From Tateyamaria sp. ANG-S1 (GTDB taxonomy: Bacteria > Pseudomonadota > Alphaproteobacteria > Rhodobacterales > Rhodobacteraceae), in the NCBI RefSeq assembly GCF_000814025.1, contig NZ_JWLL01000003.1, positions 724,375 to 788,374 on the forward strand: DNA of 64,000 nt, in the 5' to 3' direction. The translations under genes were made by a program, and so were the position numbers. Below, piece by piece: positions 36,706-45,103 of this stretch (position 1 is the stretch's first letter; every line of letters starts with the position of its first letter). The notes under the pieces are model-generated. The model was given only the letters and a program-made list of their open reading frames with translations, did no database searches and had not been told where the DNA came from.

Positions 36706-37330
36706 ACGCACCGGGAAATGAGAGCCCCGCACGCAAAACCTTTTTGGAATGTCCGGGTGTAACGGTCCGGACACACGCTTTGACTGTGTATCTGGTCAGC
36801 GCACGCCACAGAAGCGATGATCAACCAAAGCTTCGACCCACAACTGCAAAACATACGCATGCCTGACGACAAACACCACCGCATCGTAAGGAGACATATG
36901 TCACTGTCCTTGCATTGGGGTGATCATTTGTTTCGATGACATTTAGCGCGCAATTGCTGCACCCCGCGCGCTGGCAATGTGTGCGTTATACCACGCCCGC
37001 TCAACGCATTGGCCCAACGTTAGCTTGTCCTGTCGGGACGGACAGGACCACAACGTAGAAATGTGGCGTGTGCAGTGTGCCAGCAATTGTCGGAATGGAA
37101 CACCACGCAGCCATAGTGACAGGCAGCTCAAGCTACGAGCGGCACGAGTTTACGAAACTGTAGCGCATGAATAATCATGCACTTACGGACGAAGTAGCAT
37201 ATGCTGGTTTAGTCGGCTCGTCGAAGGCGGACTTTGCCGACACTGCTGCAGAATTGTGTAGCCTTCAGCCCAGAGGTCGCTATCGCACTTTGGTTTGAAA
37301 GTCTGCCCTGCATGCATGCAATGCAGGACC
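36706..37330. other. 625-bp region without a supported gene
   Basis: Between the creatininase gene and the bamB terminator. Open frames of 60-75 codons exist on both strands but have no recognisable product and unlike composition. A near-ideal ribosome binding site and start (AAGGAG, then ATG at 36898) opens only 13 codons before a stop, which could be a gene remnant. A perfect 8-bp hairpin GTCCTGTC / GACAGGAC lies at 37027-37048. It looks like decayed or horizontally scarred DNA. Confidence 0.5.
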
Positions 37331-37358
37331 AAAAGGCCAGCGAAGCTGAACCTGGCCT
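37331..37358 (-). terminator. intrinsic terminator of bamB
   Basis: Read on the minus strand: AGGCCAG, an 11-base loop, CTGGCCT, then TTT. The stem begins inside the bamB stop codon. Confidence 0.7.
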
Positions 37359-38712
37359 AGCGGTAGGCCAGCAACTGCCCCTTGCGCGACACCACGTATA
37401 GCGTTTGTCCCGCCACCACAGGCGCTGTTGAGGCACCGCCCGGAATGTCGGTCACACCAGTCAAACTGCCGTTTGTCGGATCAAAGCTGCGCAACACCTC
37501 GTCCGAAGATGCAACCAACAAGCGCCCACCGGCGAGGACGGGGCCATGGTGGGCAAAGACCTCGGACTGGCGCAGGGGCCGGTCGCGCACGAAGTTTGGC
37601 AGTTGAGTACCCCAGATGCGGCTGCCATCCTCGGCGCTGAGCCGCACAAGTTCGTTGCGGTCCGAGATCAGGAATACGCTGTCGCCGACCGGTAGAACCT
37701 TATCAATGGCGCCCTCGCCCGCGGTCCATATCGGCGTGCCGGAGCTTGCATTCACAGCTACGGTGCGTCCGGACTGGTTGCCTGCATAGATCACTCCGTC
37801 TTTTGCGATGGGGCGACCGGTAACATCGTCTACCTTGGCCAGCGCACGTCCCCGCCGTTCGCCCAGAACAGACGCATCCCAGCGGCGTAGACCGCCCTGC
37901 CGGAACACCGCCTGCAATTCGCCCGAGCCGAAGGAGAAGACAGCGAGCCCATCCGTCACGATGGGTGCAGGTCCGCCCAGCACATTGGTCCGTGCTTCTG
38001 AACTGGTGACCCGCCAGGCGATGCGGCCATCGTCTTTTTCAATCGCCCAGCCGGTATCGTCGCCCGCCATCACATAGACGAGGTTTTCGAACACGGTCGG
38101 TCGGCCAACGCCGATTGCCTCAAGCTCTTGCGTCCACAAAATACCGCCGCTGCTGGCGTCGAGCGCGGTCAGCGTGCCCAGGCCGCTCGACACGTAAAGC
38201 ACGTTGTCATCGACGGCGAGCCCACCGCCGGTGCCTTCTCCCCCTTCGGCACGTGCGGGCAGGATGTCGCGTTGCCAGAGCAGTTGTCCGGACGTCGAGA
38301 CGGCGGAAACCGTCGTTTCGGCGTCAAGGGTGAAGACGCGCCCGCCCGATACAACCGGGTCAGCCACGATACGATGCTTGCGGCTATCGCCTGCACCGAT
38401 GTCCACCGACCATATTGGTGTAAGCGTGCTGTTCAGTTGGGGATGGTCTGTGCGAAAGGCCGGTGTGCCAAAGCTTTGCGCCGCATCGGCATTTGCGACC
38501 TGTGGCGGTAGGCTGATGTCCCGCGCAGCGTTTGTGAGCGCTGCCGCTTCAGGCGTTTCGGCCGACAGGATGGCTGATACGGGCTCGCGTTTGCCCGGCA
38601 GGATAGTTTCACGTTCGGCGCAACCAGCCAGAACAACCAGAGCTACGGTTACCAGAACGGCACGGCGCTGCGTGTGAAGTCCCATGCCCAGATCCCCCAT
38701 CGTCCGACTCAT
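37357..38712 (-). CDS. bamB: BamB-like outer-membrane assembly lipoprotein (PQQ-type beta-propeller)
   Basis: 451 residues from ATG 38712; starting at the tenth codon (38685) would give a more usual signal peptide. The lipobox VVLAGC puts the lipidated cysteine at residue 31 (22 with the later start). The mature part has repeated beta-propeller blades with the PQQ-like pattern (LDASSGGILWTQEL, VNASSGTPIWTAGEG, LSAEDGSRIWGTQL). BamB helps the BAM complex insert outer-membrane proteins. It follows the YfgM-like gene directly, the order known from many proteobacteria; a der gene is not next to it here. Confidence 0.85.
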   Translation of the reverse strand: MSRTMGDLGMGLHTQRRAVLVTVALVVLAGCAERETILPGKREPVSAILSAETPEAAALTNAARDISLPPQVANADAAQSFGTPAFRTDHPQLNSTLTPIWSVDIGAGDSRKHRIVADPVVSGGRVFTLDAETTVSAVSTSGQLLWQRDILPARAEGGEGTGGGLAVDDNVLYVSSGLGTLTALDASSGGILWTQELEAIGVGRPTVFENLVYVMAGDDTGWAIEKDDGRIAWRVTSSEARTNVLGGPAPIVTDGLAVFSFGSGELQAVFRQGGLRRWDASVLGERRGRALAKVDDVTGRPIAKDGVIYAGNQSGRTVAVNASSGTPIWTAGEGAIDKVLPVGDSVFLISDRNELVRLSAEDGSRIWGTQLPNFVRDRPLRQSEVFAHHGPVLAGGRLLVASSDEVLRSFDPTNGSLTGVTDIPGGASTAPVVAGQTLYVVSRKGQLLAYR

Positions 38713-38713
38713 C

Positions 38714-39385
38714 TTAGTCTCCAGCGGTCTCTGTGGCCTCTGGCGCGCCGCCCAGCGCCACCATTGCCTGTAGGGCGCGGCGTTGCAAGCCCGGGGTCGC
38801 TTCCGCATCGTCGAGAATGCCCTGAAAGCGGGTGATCGCCGCCTGCGTGTCGCCGGTCTCAATGTCGATCAACGCCAGTTGTTCTTCGGCGTGCAGGCGC
38901 AGGCGCACCCCCGGCACGGCCAGCGCCTCAAAACCCTGACGGCGGGTCTGCGTGTCACCCGTTTCGGACTGCAACATGAGCGATCTGAATGTAGCGATCT
39001 GGCGGTAGATCAGGGGGAGTTCGGCGGATTGCGCGATGGGCGCGAGCGTTTCTATTGCTGTCTGTGCCTGCCCAGCCTGCGCTTGAGCACCGGCGGTCAT
39101 GAAGGCGAGGACGGCCGCGCCTTCCGGCGTTTCGGCGGTGATGCCAGACAACGCCTCAGCCCGTGCGTCGTCTTCATTTGCTGCCAATGCAGCCAGCATC
39201 GCGTCACCCAGCGCCTGCGCCCGCGCCTGTTCCTGCGCGCGGCGGTATTCGTTGAAGCCCGCGGCCCCGACGATCAGGAGGATCACGAGCCCCGCGATCC
39301 AGCCATAGCGTTTGACGTAGCCGAACAGGCGGTCGCGGCGGACCTCTTCGGTGACTTCATCGATAAAACTGTCGGTATCGCTCAC
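38714..39385 (-). CDS. YfgM/tetratricopeptide-like periplasmic chaperone
   Basis: 223 residues from GTG 39385, chosen because GGGAGCG lies about 5 bases upstream; the open frame continues 12 codons further. A soluble start (SDTDSFIDEVTEEVRRDRLFGYVKRYGW) of 28 residues, split here by function into an acidic and a basic half, leads to one membrane helix (IAGLVILLIVGAAGFNEY) and an alpha-helical TPR-like domain. YfgM binds the SecYEG translocon and passes proteins to periplasmic chaperones. It is one base from bamB and divergent from the efflux operon. Confidence 0.8.
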   Translation of the reverse strand: MSDTDSFIDEVTEEVRRDRLFGYVKRYGWIAGLVILLIVGAAGFNEYRRAQEQARAQALGDAMLAALAANEDDARAEALSGITAETPEGAAVLAFMTAGAQAQAGQAQTAIETLAPIAQSAELPLIYRQIATFRSLMLQSETGDTQTRRQGFEALAVPGVRLRLHAEEQLALIDIETGDTQAAITRFQGILDDAEATPGLQRRALQAMVALGGAPEATETAGD

Positions 39386-39540
39386 GCCCGCGCTCCCAGT
39401 TGTTGCGGCCGATTTGTACACCGCATCATTGTTTTCGCGGCCCTCTTACCGCGCCACTGCGCCCAAGCCAAGAGCAGGCGCATTTGCTCAAAACTGCGGC
39501 AATTGGGCAATCTTGCAGTTGCGTCTCACTTTTTTTAATC

Positions 39541-39556
39541 TGAACTGGTTAGTTTA
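39541..39556. promoter_or_regulatory. imperfect palindrome before the efflux operon
   Basis: TGAACT-GGTT-AGTTTA (39541-39556), arms with one mismatch, 73 bases before the HlyD start and followed by an AT-rich TTATAT. TetR-type repressors of RND pumps bind sites of this shape, but no TetR gene lies nearby, so this is only a candidate. Confidence 0.3.
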
Positions 39557-39628
39557 GACGTAAGCTCTTATATGGCGCATGACGTTTCGTCACTTGGCGA
39601 AGCGCGGTCTACCAGGAAAGAATACCAA

Positions 39629-40924
39629 ATGCGGATTGTGTCGTTGATCTTGGCCATTGCTGTAGGCGCAGGATTGTACTTTTGGATTATCGAGCGGGAG
39701 CGGACGCTTGCGTTTATCTCGGGTGAACCTGCCGGCGCAGAGGCGGCCGAAGCGGACGCACCGCAGGACACGGTCGTCGAAACGCCAGATACAGCCGACA
39801 CGCAGGCCTTGGTTAAAGTGGTGGCCCGCGCATCCGTGGCACGGGAAATTGACAATGCAGTGATCCTGCGTGGCCAGACCGCAGCCGCACGGGAGGTCGA
39901 GGTTCGGGCCGAGACATCGTCCACCGTGATTTCGCCCCCCTTGCGCAAGGGCAGTTTTGTCGAAGCCGGACAATTGATGTGCGAGTTGGCCCCCGGCACG
40001 CGCGCCTCGACCCTCGCTGAAGCGCGTGCACGACTGGCAGAGGCCATTGCCCGCAAGACCGAAGCCGAAAGTCGGGTGCCCGAAGCTGAAAGCCGGGTGA
40101 TCGAGGCGCAAGCGCGCATTGACGAGGCCCTCGTCAACCAAAACGCCGCCCGCCGCCTGAGCGAAGACGGCTTTGCCGCCGAAACCCGTGTGAAAAACGC
40201 TGATGCGGCCGTCGCAGCAGCCCAAGCCGCTCTGGAAGGAGCCAGAGCCAGTGTGACAGCCGCCAAATCAGGTTTGCAAAGCGCAGATGCCACCATCGAA
40301 AGTGCGACGGCATCCATCGCCACCGCAGAAAAGGAACTGGACCGCCTGCAGATTCGCGCGCCGTTTTCCGGCCTGTTGGAGAGTGACACCGCCGAATTGG
40401 GCACGTTGCTCCAACCCGGCTCGCTGTGTGCGACCGTGATCCAGCTGGACCCGATCAAGCTGGTGGCCTTTGCCCCCGAAACTGAAGTGGCTCGCATCGA
40501 AGTCGGCGCGCTTGCAGGTGCACGGTTGGCAGCTGGCAATCACGAGGTGACTGGCAAAGTTACATTCCTGAGCCGCGCCGCCGACGAAATGACCCGCACC
40601 TTTCGTGTGGAAATCGAAGTGCCCAATGCCGACCTGAAGATCCGCGATGGCCAAACCGCCGAAATCGGGATTTCCGCAGCTGGCGCCAAGGCGCATCTGC
40701 TGCCGTCCTCAGCGCTGACACTGAATGAAGACGGGACGCTGGGTTTGCGCACGGTGGATGACGACGGTGTGGTGGCCTTCAACCCCGCAACCGTCGTGCG
40801 GGACACAGCACAGGGCATCTGGCTGGCGGGCCTTCCCGATGAAATAAACGTGATCGTTGTCGGGCAAGAGTTCGTTACTGCGGGTGTCACCGTCGCGCCC
40901 ACCTTTCAGGAGCAGACACAATGA
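39629..40924 (+). CDS. RND efflux periplasmic adaptor (HlyD/MFP family)
   Basis: 431 residues from ATG 39629 with AGGAAAG upstream; the open frame begins earlier but the N-terminal membrane helix (IVSLILAIAVGAGLYFWII) fits this start. Residues 75-110 form the first half of the lipoyl hairpin (VEVRAETSSTVISPPLRKGSFVEAG in two parts), 120-230 an alanine-rich coiled coil, and RIQIRAPFSGLLESD-like DRLQIRAPFSGLLES near 250 the second half. It links the inner-membrane pump to an outer-membrane channel. It overlaps the pump gene by 4 bases. No outer-membrane factor gene lies next to it. Confidence 0.9.
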   Translation: MRIVSLILAIAVGAGLYFWIIERERTLAFISGEPAGAEAAEADAPQDTVVETPDTADTQALVKVVARASVAREIDNAVILRGQTAAAREVEVRAETSSTVISPPLRKGSFVEAGQLMCELAPGTRASTLAEARARLAEAIARKTEAESRVPEAESRVIEAQARIDEALVNQNAARRLSEDGFAAETRVKNADAAVAAAQAALEGARASVTAAKSGLQSADATIESATASIATAEKELDRLQIRAPFSGLLESDTAELGTLLQPGSLCATVIQLDPIKLVAFAPETEVARIEVGALAGARLAAGNHEVTGKVTFLSRAADEMTRTFRVEIEVPNADLKIRDGQTAEIGISAAGAKAHLLPSSALTLNEDGTLGLRTVDDDGVVAFNPATVVRDTAQGIWLAGLPDEINVIVVGQEFVTAGVTVAPTFQEQTQ

Positions 40925-43900
40925 CAGGTATCGTCGACTGGGCCGCGTCACGGGCCCGGATGGTTGTGGCCTTTGTCTTTCTGTCGATTGCGGCAGGGGC
41001 TTTGGCCTATGTGGTGCTGCCCAAGGAGGGTGAGCCCGACATCGAAATCCCCACACTTGTCATCTCACTGCCCTTCCCCGGCATTTCCGCAGCTGACGCA
41101 GAGACGCTGCTGATCAAGCCCATGGAAACGGAACTGGCCGATCTGGACGGGTTGGACCGCATGTCCTCCACTGCGGCGGAAGGCTATGCAAACGTCGTTC
41201 TGGAATTCGAATTCGGCTGGGACAAAACCCAAGTCATGGCCGATGTCCGTGATGCCATGGACAAGGCCGAAGCCGACTTCCCCGACGGATATGAGCAATA
41301 CACGGTCGACGAGTTCAACTTTTCCGAATTCCCCATCGTGATCGTCAACCTTTCGGGTCCCGTGCCCGAGCGGACGATTGCCCGCGTCGCCAGGGACTTG
41401 CAGGACGATATCGAAAGCCTGGACGCGGTGCTGGAAGCCAGCCTTGTTGGCAACCGCGATGAGATGGTCGAGGTGGTCATCGACCCCCTGCGCCTTGAGG
41501 CCTACAACGTCACCGCAAGCGAGTTAATCACTGTCGTTCAGAACAACAACCAGTTGATTGCAGCAGGTGAGGTCGAGACGGCCCAAGGGGCCTTTGCGGT
41601 CAAGATCCCGTCATCCTTTGACGATGTGCGCGACATTTATAATCTACCGGTCAAAACCAACGGTGACCGCGTGGTGACACTGGGTGACCTCGCGCAGATC
41701 AACCTGACCTTTGAGGACCGCGTATCAACGGCCCGCTTCAATGGGGCCGATACGGTCGCTTTGCAGGTCGTCAAACGCAAGGGCTTCAACCTGATCGACA
41801 CCGCGACAGAGGTGAAAGAGCTAGTCGCCGAACGGTCGGGCCTCTGGCCGGACGGTTTGAAAGCGGTGGTCAATGTGGGCACGTCTAACGACCAGAGCCG
41901 GGAAGTCGCGTCAATGGTGCGTCAGTTGGAAGGGTCCGTTCTGACCGCCATCGCACTGGTGATGATCGTGTCGCTTGCCTTCCTTGGGCCTCGGGCGGCA
42001 GCGCTCGTGGGCTTTGCCATTCCGACGTCGTTCCTGTTGTGTTTTGTTCTGCTGGCGATCATGGGCATTTCGGTCTCGAACATCGTGATGTTCGGTCTGA
42101 TCCTCGCCGTGGGCATGCTCGTCGATGGGGCCATTGTCGTGGTCGAATACGCTGACAAGCGGCAACAGGCTGGTGTCGGTCCGATGCAATCATATGTGGA
42201 TGCCGCCAAGCGAATGTTCTGGCCGGTTGTGTCGTCCACTGCGACGACGCTTTGCGCTTTTTTACCGATGCTGTTCTGGCCTGGTGTGCCCGGCGAGTTC
42301 ATGGGAATGCTGCCCGTCACCCTGATCTTTGTTCTGTCGGCATCTCTCATCGTGGCGCTGGTGTACCTGCCCGTGATGGGTGGTGTACTGGGCCGCTTTA
42401 TTCACGTCCTGAGCACAACCAACCAGCGTATCGCAACCATGCCCATTCTGGCGCATTTGGGTCTGTTTGCGCTGGCCGGTGTGATGATGGCCGGGTTGTT
42501 GGTTGTACCGACCTTGCTTGAGCGGGTCAGTGGTGCCTTTGCCGTTATGGACCAGCAAGAGGTCTGGCGCTCTGTCCTGCCGACCTTTGTCGATGTGTTC
42601 ATGTTTGGCCTTGGGATGCTGGTGCTGGCGGCTCTGGCCTTTGCCGCAGCAGTCATGGCGATGCTGTCCGTGACGGCTGTTTTCTTGCGCCTTGGCTATG
42701 GTGTGACCTGGGGTGCACGTAAGCTCTTTGGCGCGCCCAATCGTAAGGTACGGTCGGGCTATCAGCGGTCGAAATTCGGTTATGTCATCCAGGGCATCGT
42801 CGGCAACCCGGTGATGCCGCTTGTGATGATCGGCTGTGTCTTTGTATTTGTCGGCACGACGCTCATTTACTTCATCAACAACAACCGCGGCGTCGAATTC
42901 TTTGTCGAGACCGAGCCGGAGCAGGCGATCGTCTACGTGCTAGCGCGCGGAAACATGTCGCTGGGTGAAAAGGACGCGCTACTGCAGCAAGCCGAAGAAA
43001 TCGTGCTGGCCCATCCCGGCATCAAAAGCGCCTTTGCCTTTGCCGGTGAGGGCGGGCTGAACGCCAACACCGGGGGCGCGCAAAGCCCGCGGGACACAAT
43101 CGGCCAGATCCAGCTTGAGACCATTGCCTGGGAGGACCGGCCCGACACATCCGAGCCGTGGTTCAACATCCCGTTCACCGACCAGGTGGTGATGCGTCAA
43201 GTCAAGGCATCAGACTTTGACGGCAACAACATCATGGACGAGCTAACGGCCGAGCTGTCGCAAATCCCAGGCATCCGAACCGAGGTTTTGGCCCTGGCCC
43301 AAGGACCGGCGTCGGCCAAGCCTGTGCACCTGCGGATCAAGGGAGACAACTGGGAGGACCTTTTGCAGTCGGCGGGTCTGGCCCGTGCCCAGTTCGACAG
43401 CACGCCCGGCCTGATCCGGATCGAGGACACCCGCCCCCTGCCCGGCATCGATTGGCAGATCGACGTGGATGTCGAAAAAGCGGGCCGCTTTGGCGCAGAT
43501 GTCGCCACCGTTGGCGCCATGGTGCAGCTTGTGACCCGTGGTCTGCTGCTGGACACGATGCGCGTCGATACGTCTGACGAAGAGATCGAGATCCGCGTGC
43601 GCCTGCCCGAAAACGACCGCGTGCTGTCAACGCTCGACACGCTCAAGGTGCGTACGGCGGACGGTTTGGTCCCGCTGGCCAACTTCATCACCCGCACGCC
43701 GGTGGCCGAACTGGCCCAGATCAGCCGCGTCGATCAGAAGCGGTACTTCGATGTGAAAGCGGACGTGCTGAACGGTCTGCAGAAGCTGGTCCGCACGGTG
43801 GAAATAGATGGCGAGGTTGTTCAGCAGACCGTAGCGACCCTGCGCCCATCCTCTGATGCGACGGTCACTGCCGCCGGACAGGGGTATGCGATCTTTAACC

Positions 43901-44811
43901 TCGCGGACGAAGGGCGCGGACTAGACCTGCAGGCAGAGCTCAATCAGGGCAACCTGCGCATGATCCCGGTCAACGCCAACGAACGGATCGCGGAAATCAC
44001 CAAATGGGTCGAGACGGGGCCATTCCCCATCGGGATCGACACTGAATGGACGGGTGATCAGGATGATCAGGCGGAATCGAGCGCCTTCCTGATGCAAGCC
44101 TTTGCCGGGGCCCTCTTCCTGATGTTCATCATCCTGCTGGCGCAGTTCAACTCGATCTACAACTCCCTACTGGTGTTGGGCGCTGTCGTTCTGTCCACCG
44201 CGGGCGTGCTGATCGGGATGCTGGTGATGGGTCAGGCATTCTCGATCATTATGACGGGCACAGGCATCGTCGCCCTGGCGGGGATCGTGGTGAACAACAA
44301 CATCGTGCTGATCGACACCTACCAGGAGTATGAAAAATACATGCCCCGGATCGAGGCGATCATCCGTACAGCCCAGGCTCGTATCCGCCCAGTGCTGCTG
44401 ACCACGATCACGACGATGGCGGGTCTGGCCCCGATGATGTTCGGCCTGTCGCTGGACTTTGGCAACGGCGGGTACACAATCGACAGCCCGACGGCACTGT
44501 GGTGGAAGCAACTGGCCACAGCTGTCGTGTTTGGTCTTGGGATTGCGACAGTACTAACGCTCGTTGTCACACCGTCGCTTCTGGCGCTGCGTGTGTGGAT
44601 TGTTACATATGCCCGCTGGCTCAGCGCCTTGTTTGCCAAACTGTCGATGGGCCGTGCCAGCCGCGCGGCGCGGGACTGGGCATTGGCCCGGGATTGTCGC
44701 ACCGTGGCGAGCGAGGAGTTGGTATGGGATTTCGGCGATGAACCTGCACATGCAGAGGCAGCATTGTCCAAGCCGCCCCTCACAACGGCGCCTCTAAAGG
44801 CGGCAGAGTAG
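40921..44811 (+). CDS. RND efflux pump permease with enlarged central membrane region
   Basis: 1296 residues, about 250 more than AcrB-type pumps. TM1 is at residues 10-30 and the proton-relay helix reads GMLVDGAIVVVEY near 400 (one aspartate followed by glycine, the form seen in HME/CzcA-like pumps, not the DD of AcrB). Between the helices equivalent to TM6 and TM7 (about residues 485-630) there are roughly 95 extra residues with two or three more hydrophobic segments. A 65-residue soluble tail follows the last helix. It exports a toxic compound or metal by proton antiport; the substrate is unknown. Confidence 0.92.
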   Translation: MTGIVDWAASRARMVVAFVFLSIAAGALAYVVLPKEGEPDIEIPTLVISLPFPGISAADAETLLIKPMETELADLDGLDRMSSTAAEGYANVVLEFEFGWDKTQVMADVRDAMDKAEADFPDGYEQYTVDEFNFSEFPIVIVNLSGPVPERTIARVARDLQDDIESLDAVLEASLVGNRDEMVEVVIDPLRLEAYNVTASELITVVQNNNQLIAAGEVETAQGAFAVKIPSSFDDVRDIYNLPVKTNGDRVVTLGDLAQINLTFEDRVSTARFNGADTVALQVVKRKGFNLIDTATEVKELVAERSGLWPDGLKAVVNVGTSNDQSREVASMVRQLEGSVLTAIALVMIVSLAFLGPRAAALVGFAIPTSFLLCFVLLAIMGISVSNIVMFGLILAVGMLVDGAIVVVEYADKRQQAGVGPMQSYVDAAKRMFWPVVSSTATTLCAFLPMLFWPGVPGEFMGMLPVTLIFVLSASLIVALVYLPVMGGVLGRFIHVLSTTNQRIATMPILAHLGLFALAGVMMAGLLVVPTLLERVSGAFAVMDQQEVWRSVLPTFVDVFMFGLGMLVLAALAFAAAVMAMLSVTAVFLRLGYGVTWGARKLFGAPNRKVRSGYQRSKFGYVIQGIVGNPVMPLVMIGCVFVFVGTTLIYFINNNRGVEFFVETEPEQAIVYVLARGNMSLGEKDALLQQAEEIVLAHPGIKSAFAFAGEGGLNANTGGAQSPRDTIGQIQLETIAWEDRPDTSEPWFNIPFTDQVVMRQVKASDFDGNNIMDELTAELSQIPGIRTEVLALAQGPASAKPVHLRIKGDNWEDLLQSAGLARAQFDSTPGLIRIEDTRPLPGIDWQIDVDVEKAGRFGADVATVGAMVQLVTRGLLLDTMRVDTSDEEIEIRVRLPENDRVLSTLDTLKVRTADGLVPLANFITRTPVAELAQISRVDQKRYFDVKADVLNGLQKLVRTVEIDGEVVQQTVATLRPSSDATVTAAGQGYAIFNLADEGRGLDLQAELNQGNLRMIPVNANERIAEITKWVETGPFPIGIDTEWTGDQDDQAESSAFLMQAFAGALFLMFIILLAQFNSIYNSLLVLGAVVLSTAGVLIGMLVMGQAFSIIMTGTGIVALAGIVVNNNIVLIDTYQEYEKYMPRIEAIIRTAQARIRPVLLTTITTMAGLAPMMFGLSLDFGNGGYTIDSPTALWWKQLATAVVFGLGIATVLTLVVTPSLLALRVWIVTYARWLSALFAKLSMGRASRAARDWALARDCRTVASEELVWDFGDEPAHAEAALSKPPLTTAPLKAAE

Positions 44812-44836
44812 GCACGCCAAAAACACACTCACAAGA

Positions 44837-44866
44837 AAAAGCGCCGGTGACTTCACCGGCGCTTTT
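44837..44866 (+). terminator. intrinsic terminator of the efflux operon
   Basis: AAAAGCGCCGGTGA pairs with TCACCGGCGCTTTT over a 2-base centre: a 14-bp perfect stem flanked by A and T runs, 25 bases after the pump stop. It can also act on the opposite strand, where the Atm1-type gene ends 238 bases away. Confidence 0.9.
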
Positions 44867-45103
44867 CATTTCCAGGCACGACCCAATGACTGGCTGTCGC
44901 GAACCAGCACAGCACCTGTTTTCCGGGGGCGTTATCGCACCAGACCATATGTGCTTTGATCCAGCAATGGATCTGCGCCGTGCTCAGTCCTTGGATGCGA
45001 CGCGCCTTCTACGCGCGGCTTCAGTCATGGCCGCTTTCACTCAGCGACTACGGGACGGTGGGCGGGGCGACTTTGACCGCAGGGCAAAGAGCGGCGCACG
45101 GCG

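Noticed and set aside
36977-37174. 65-codon plus-strand frame in the gene-poor region
   Set aside because: No start signal, cysteine/histidine/arginine-rich random composition and no similarity I recognise.
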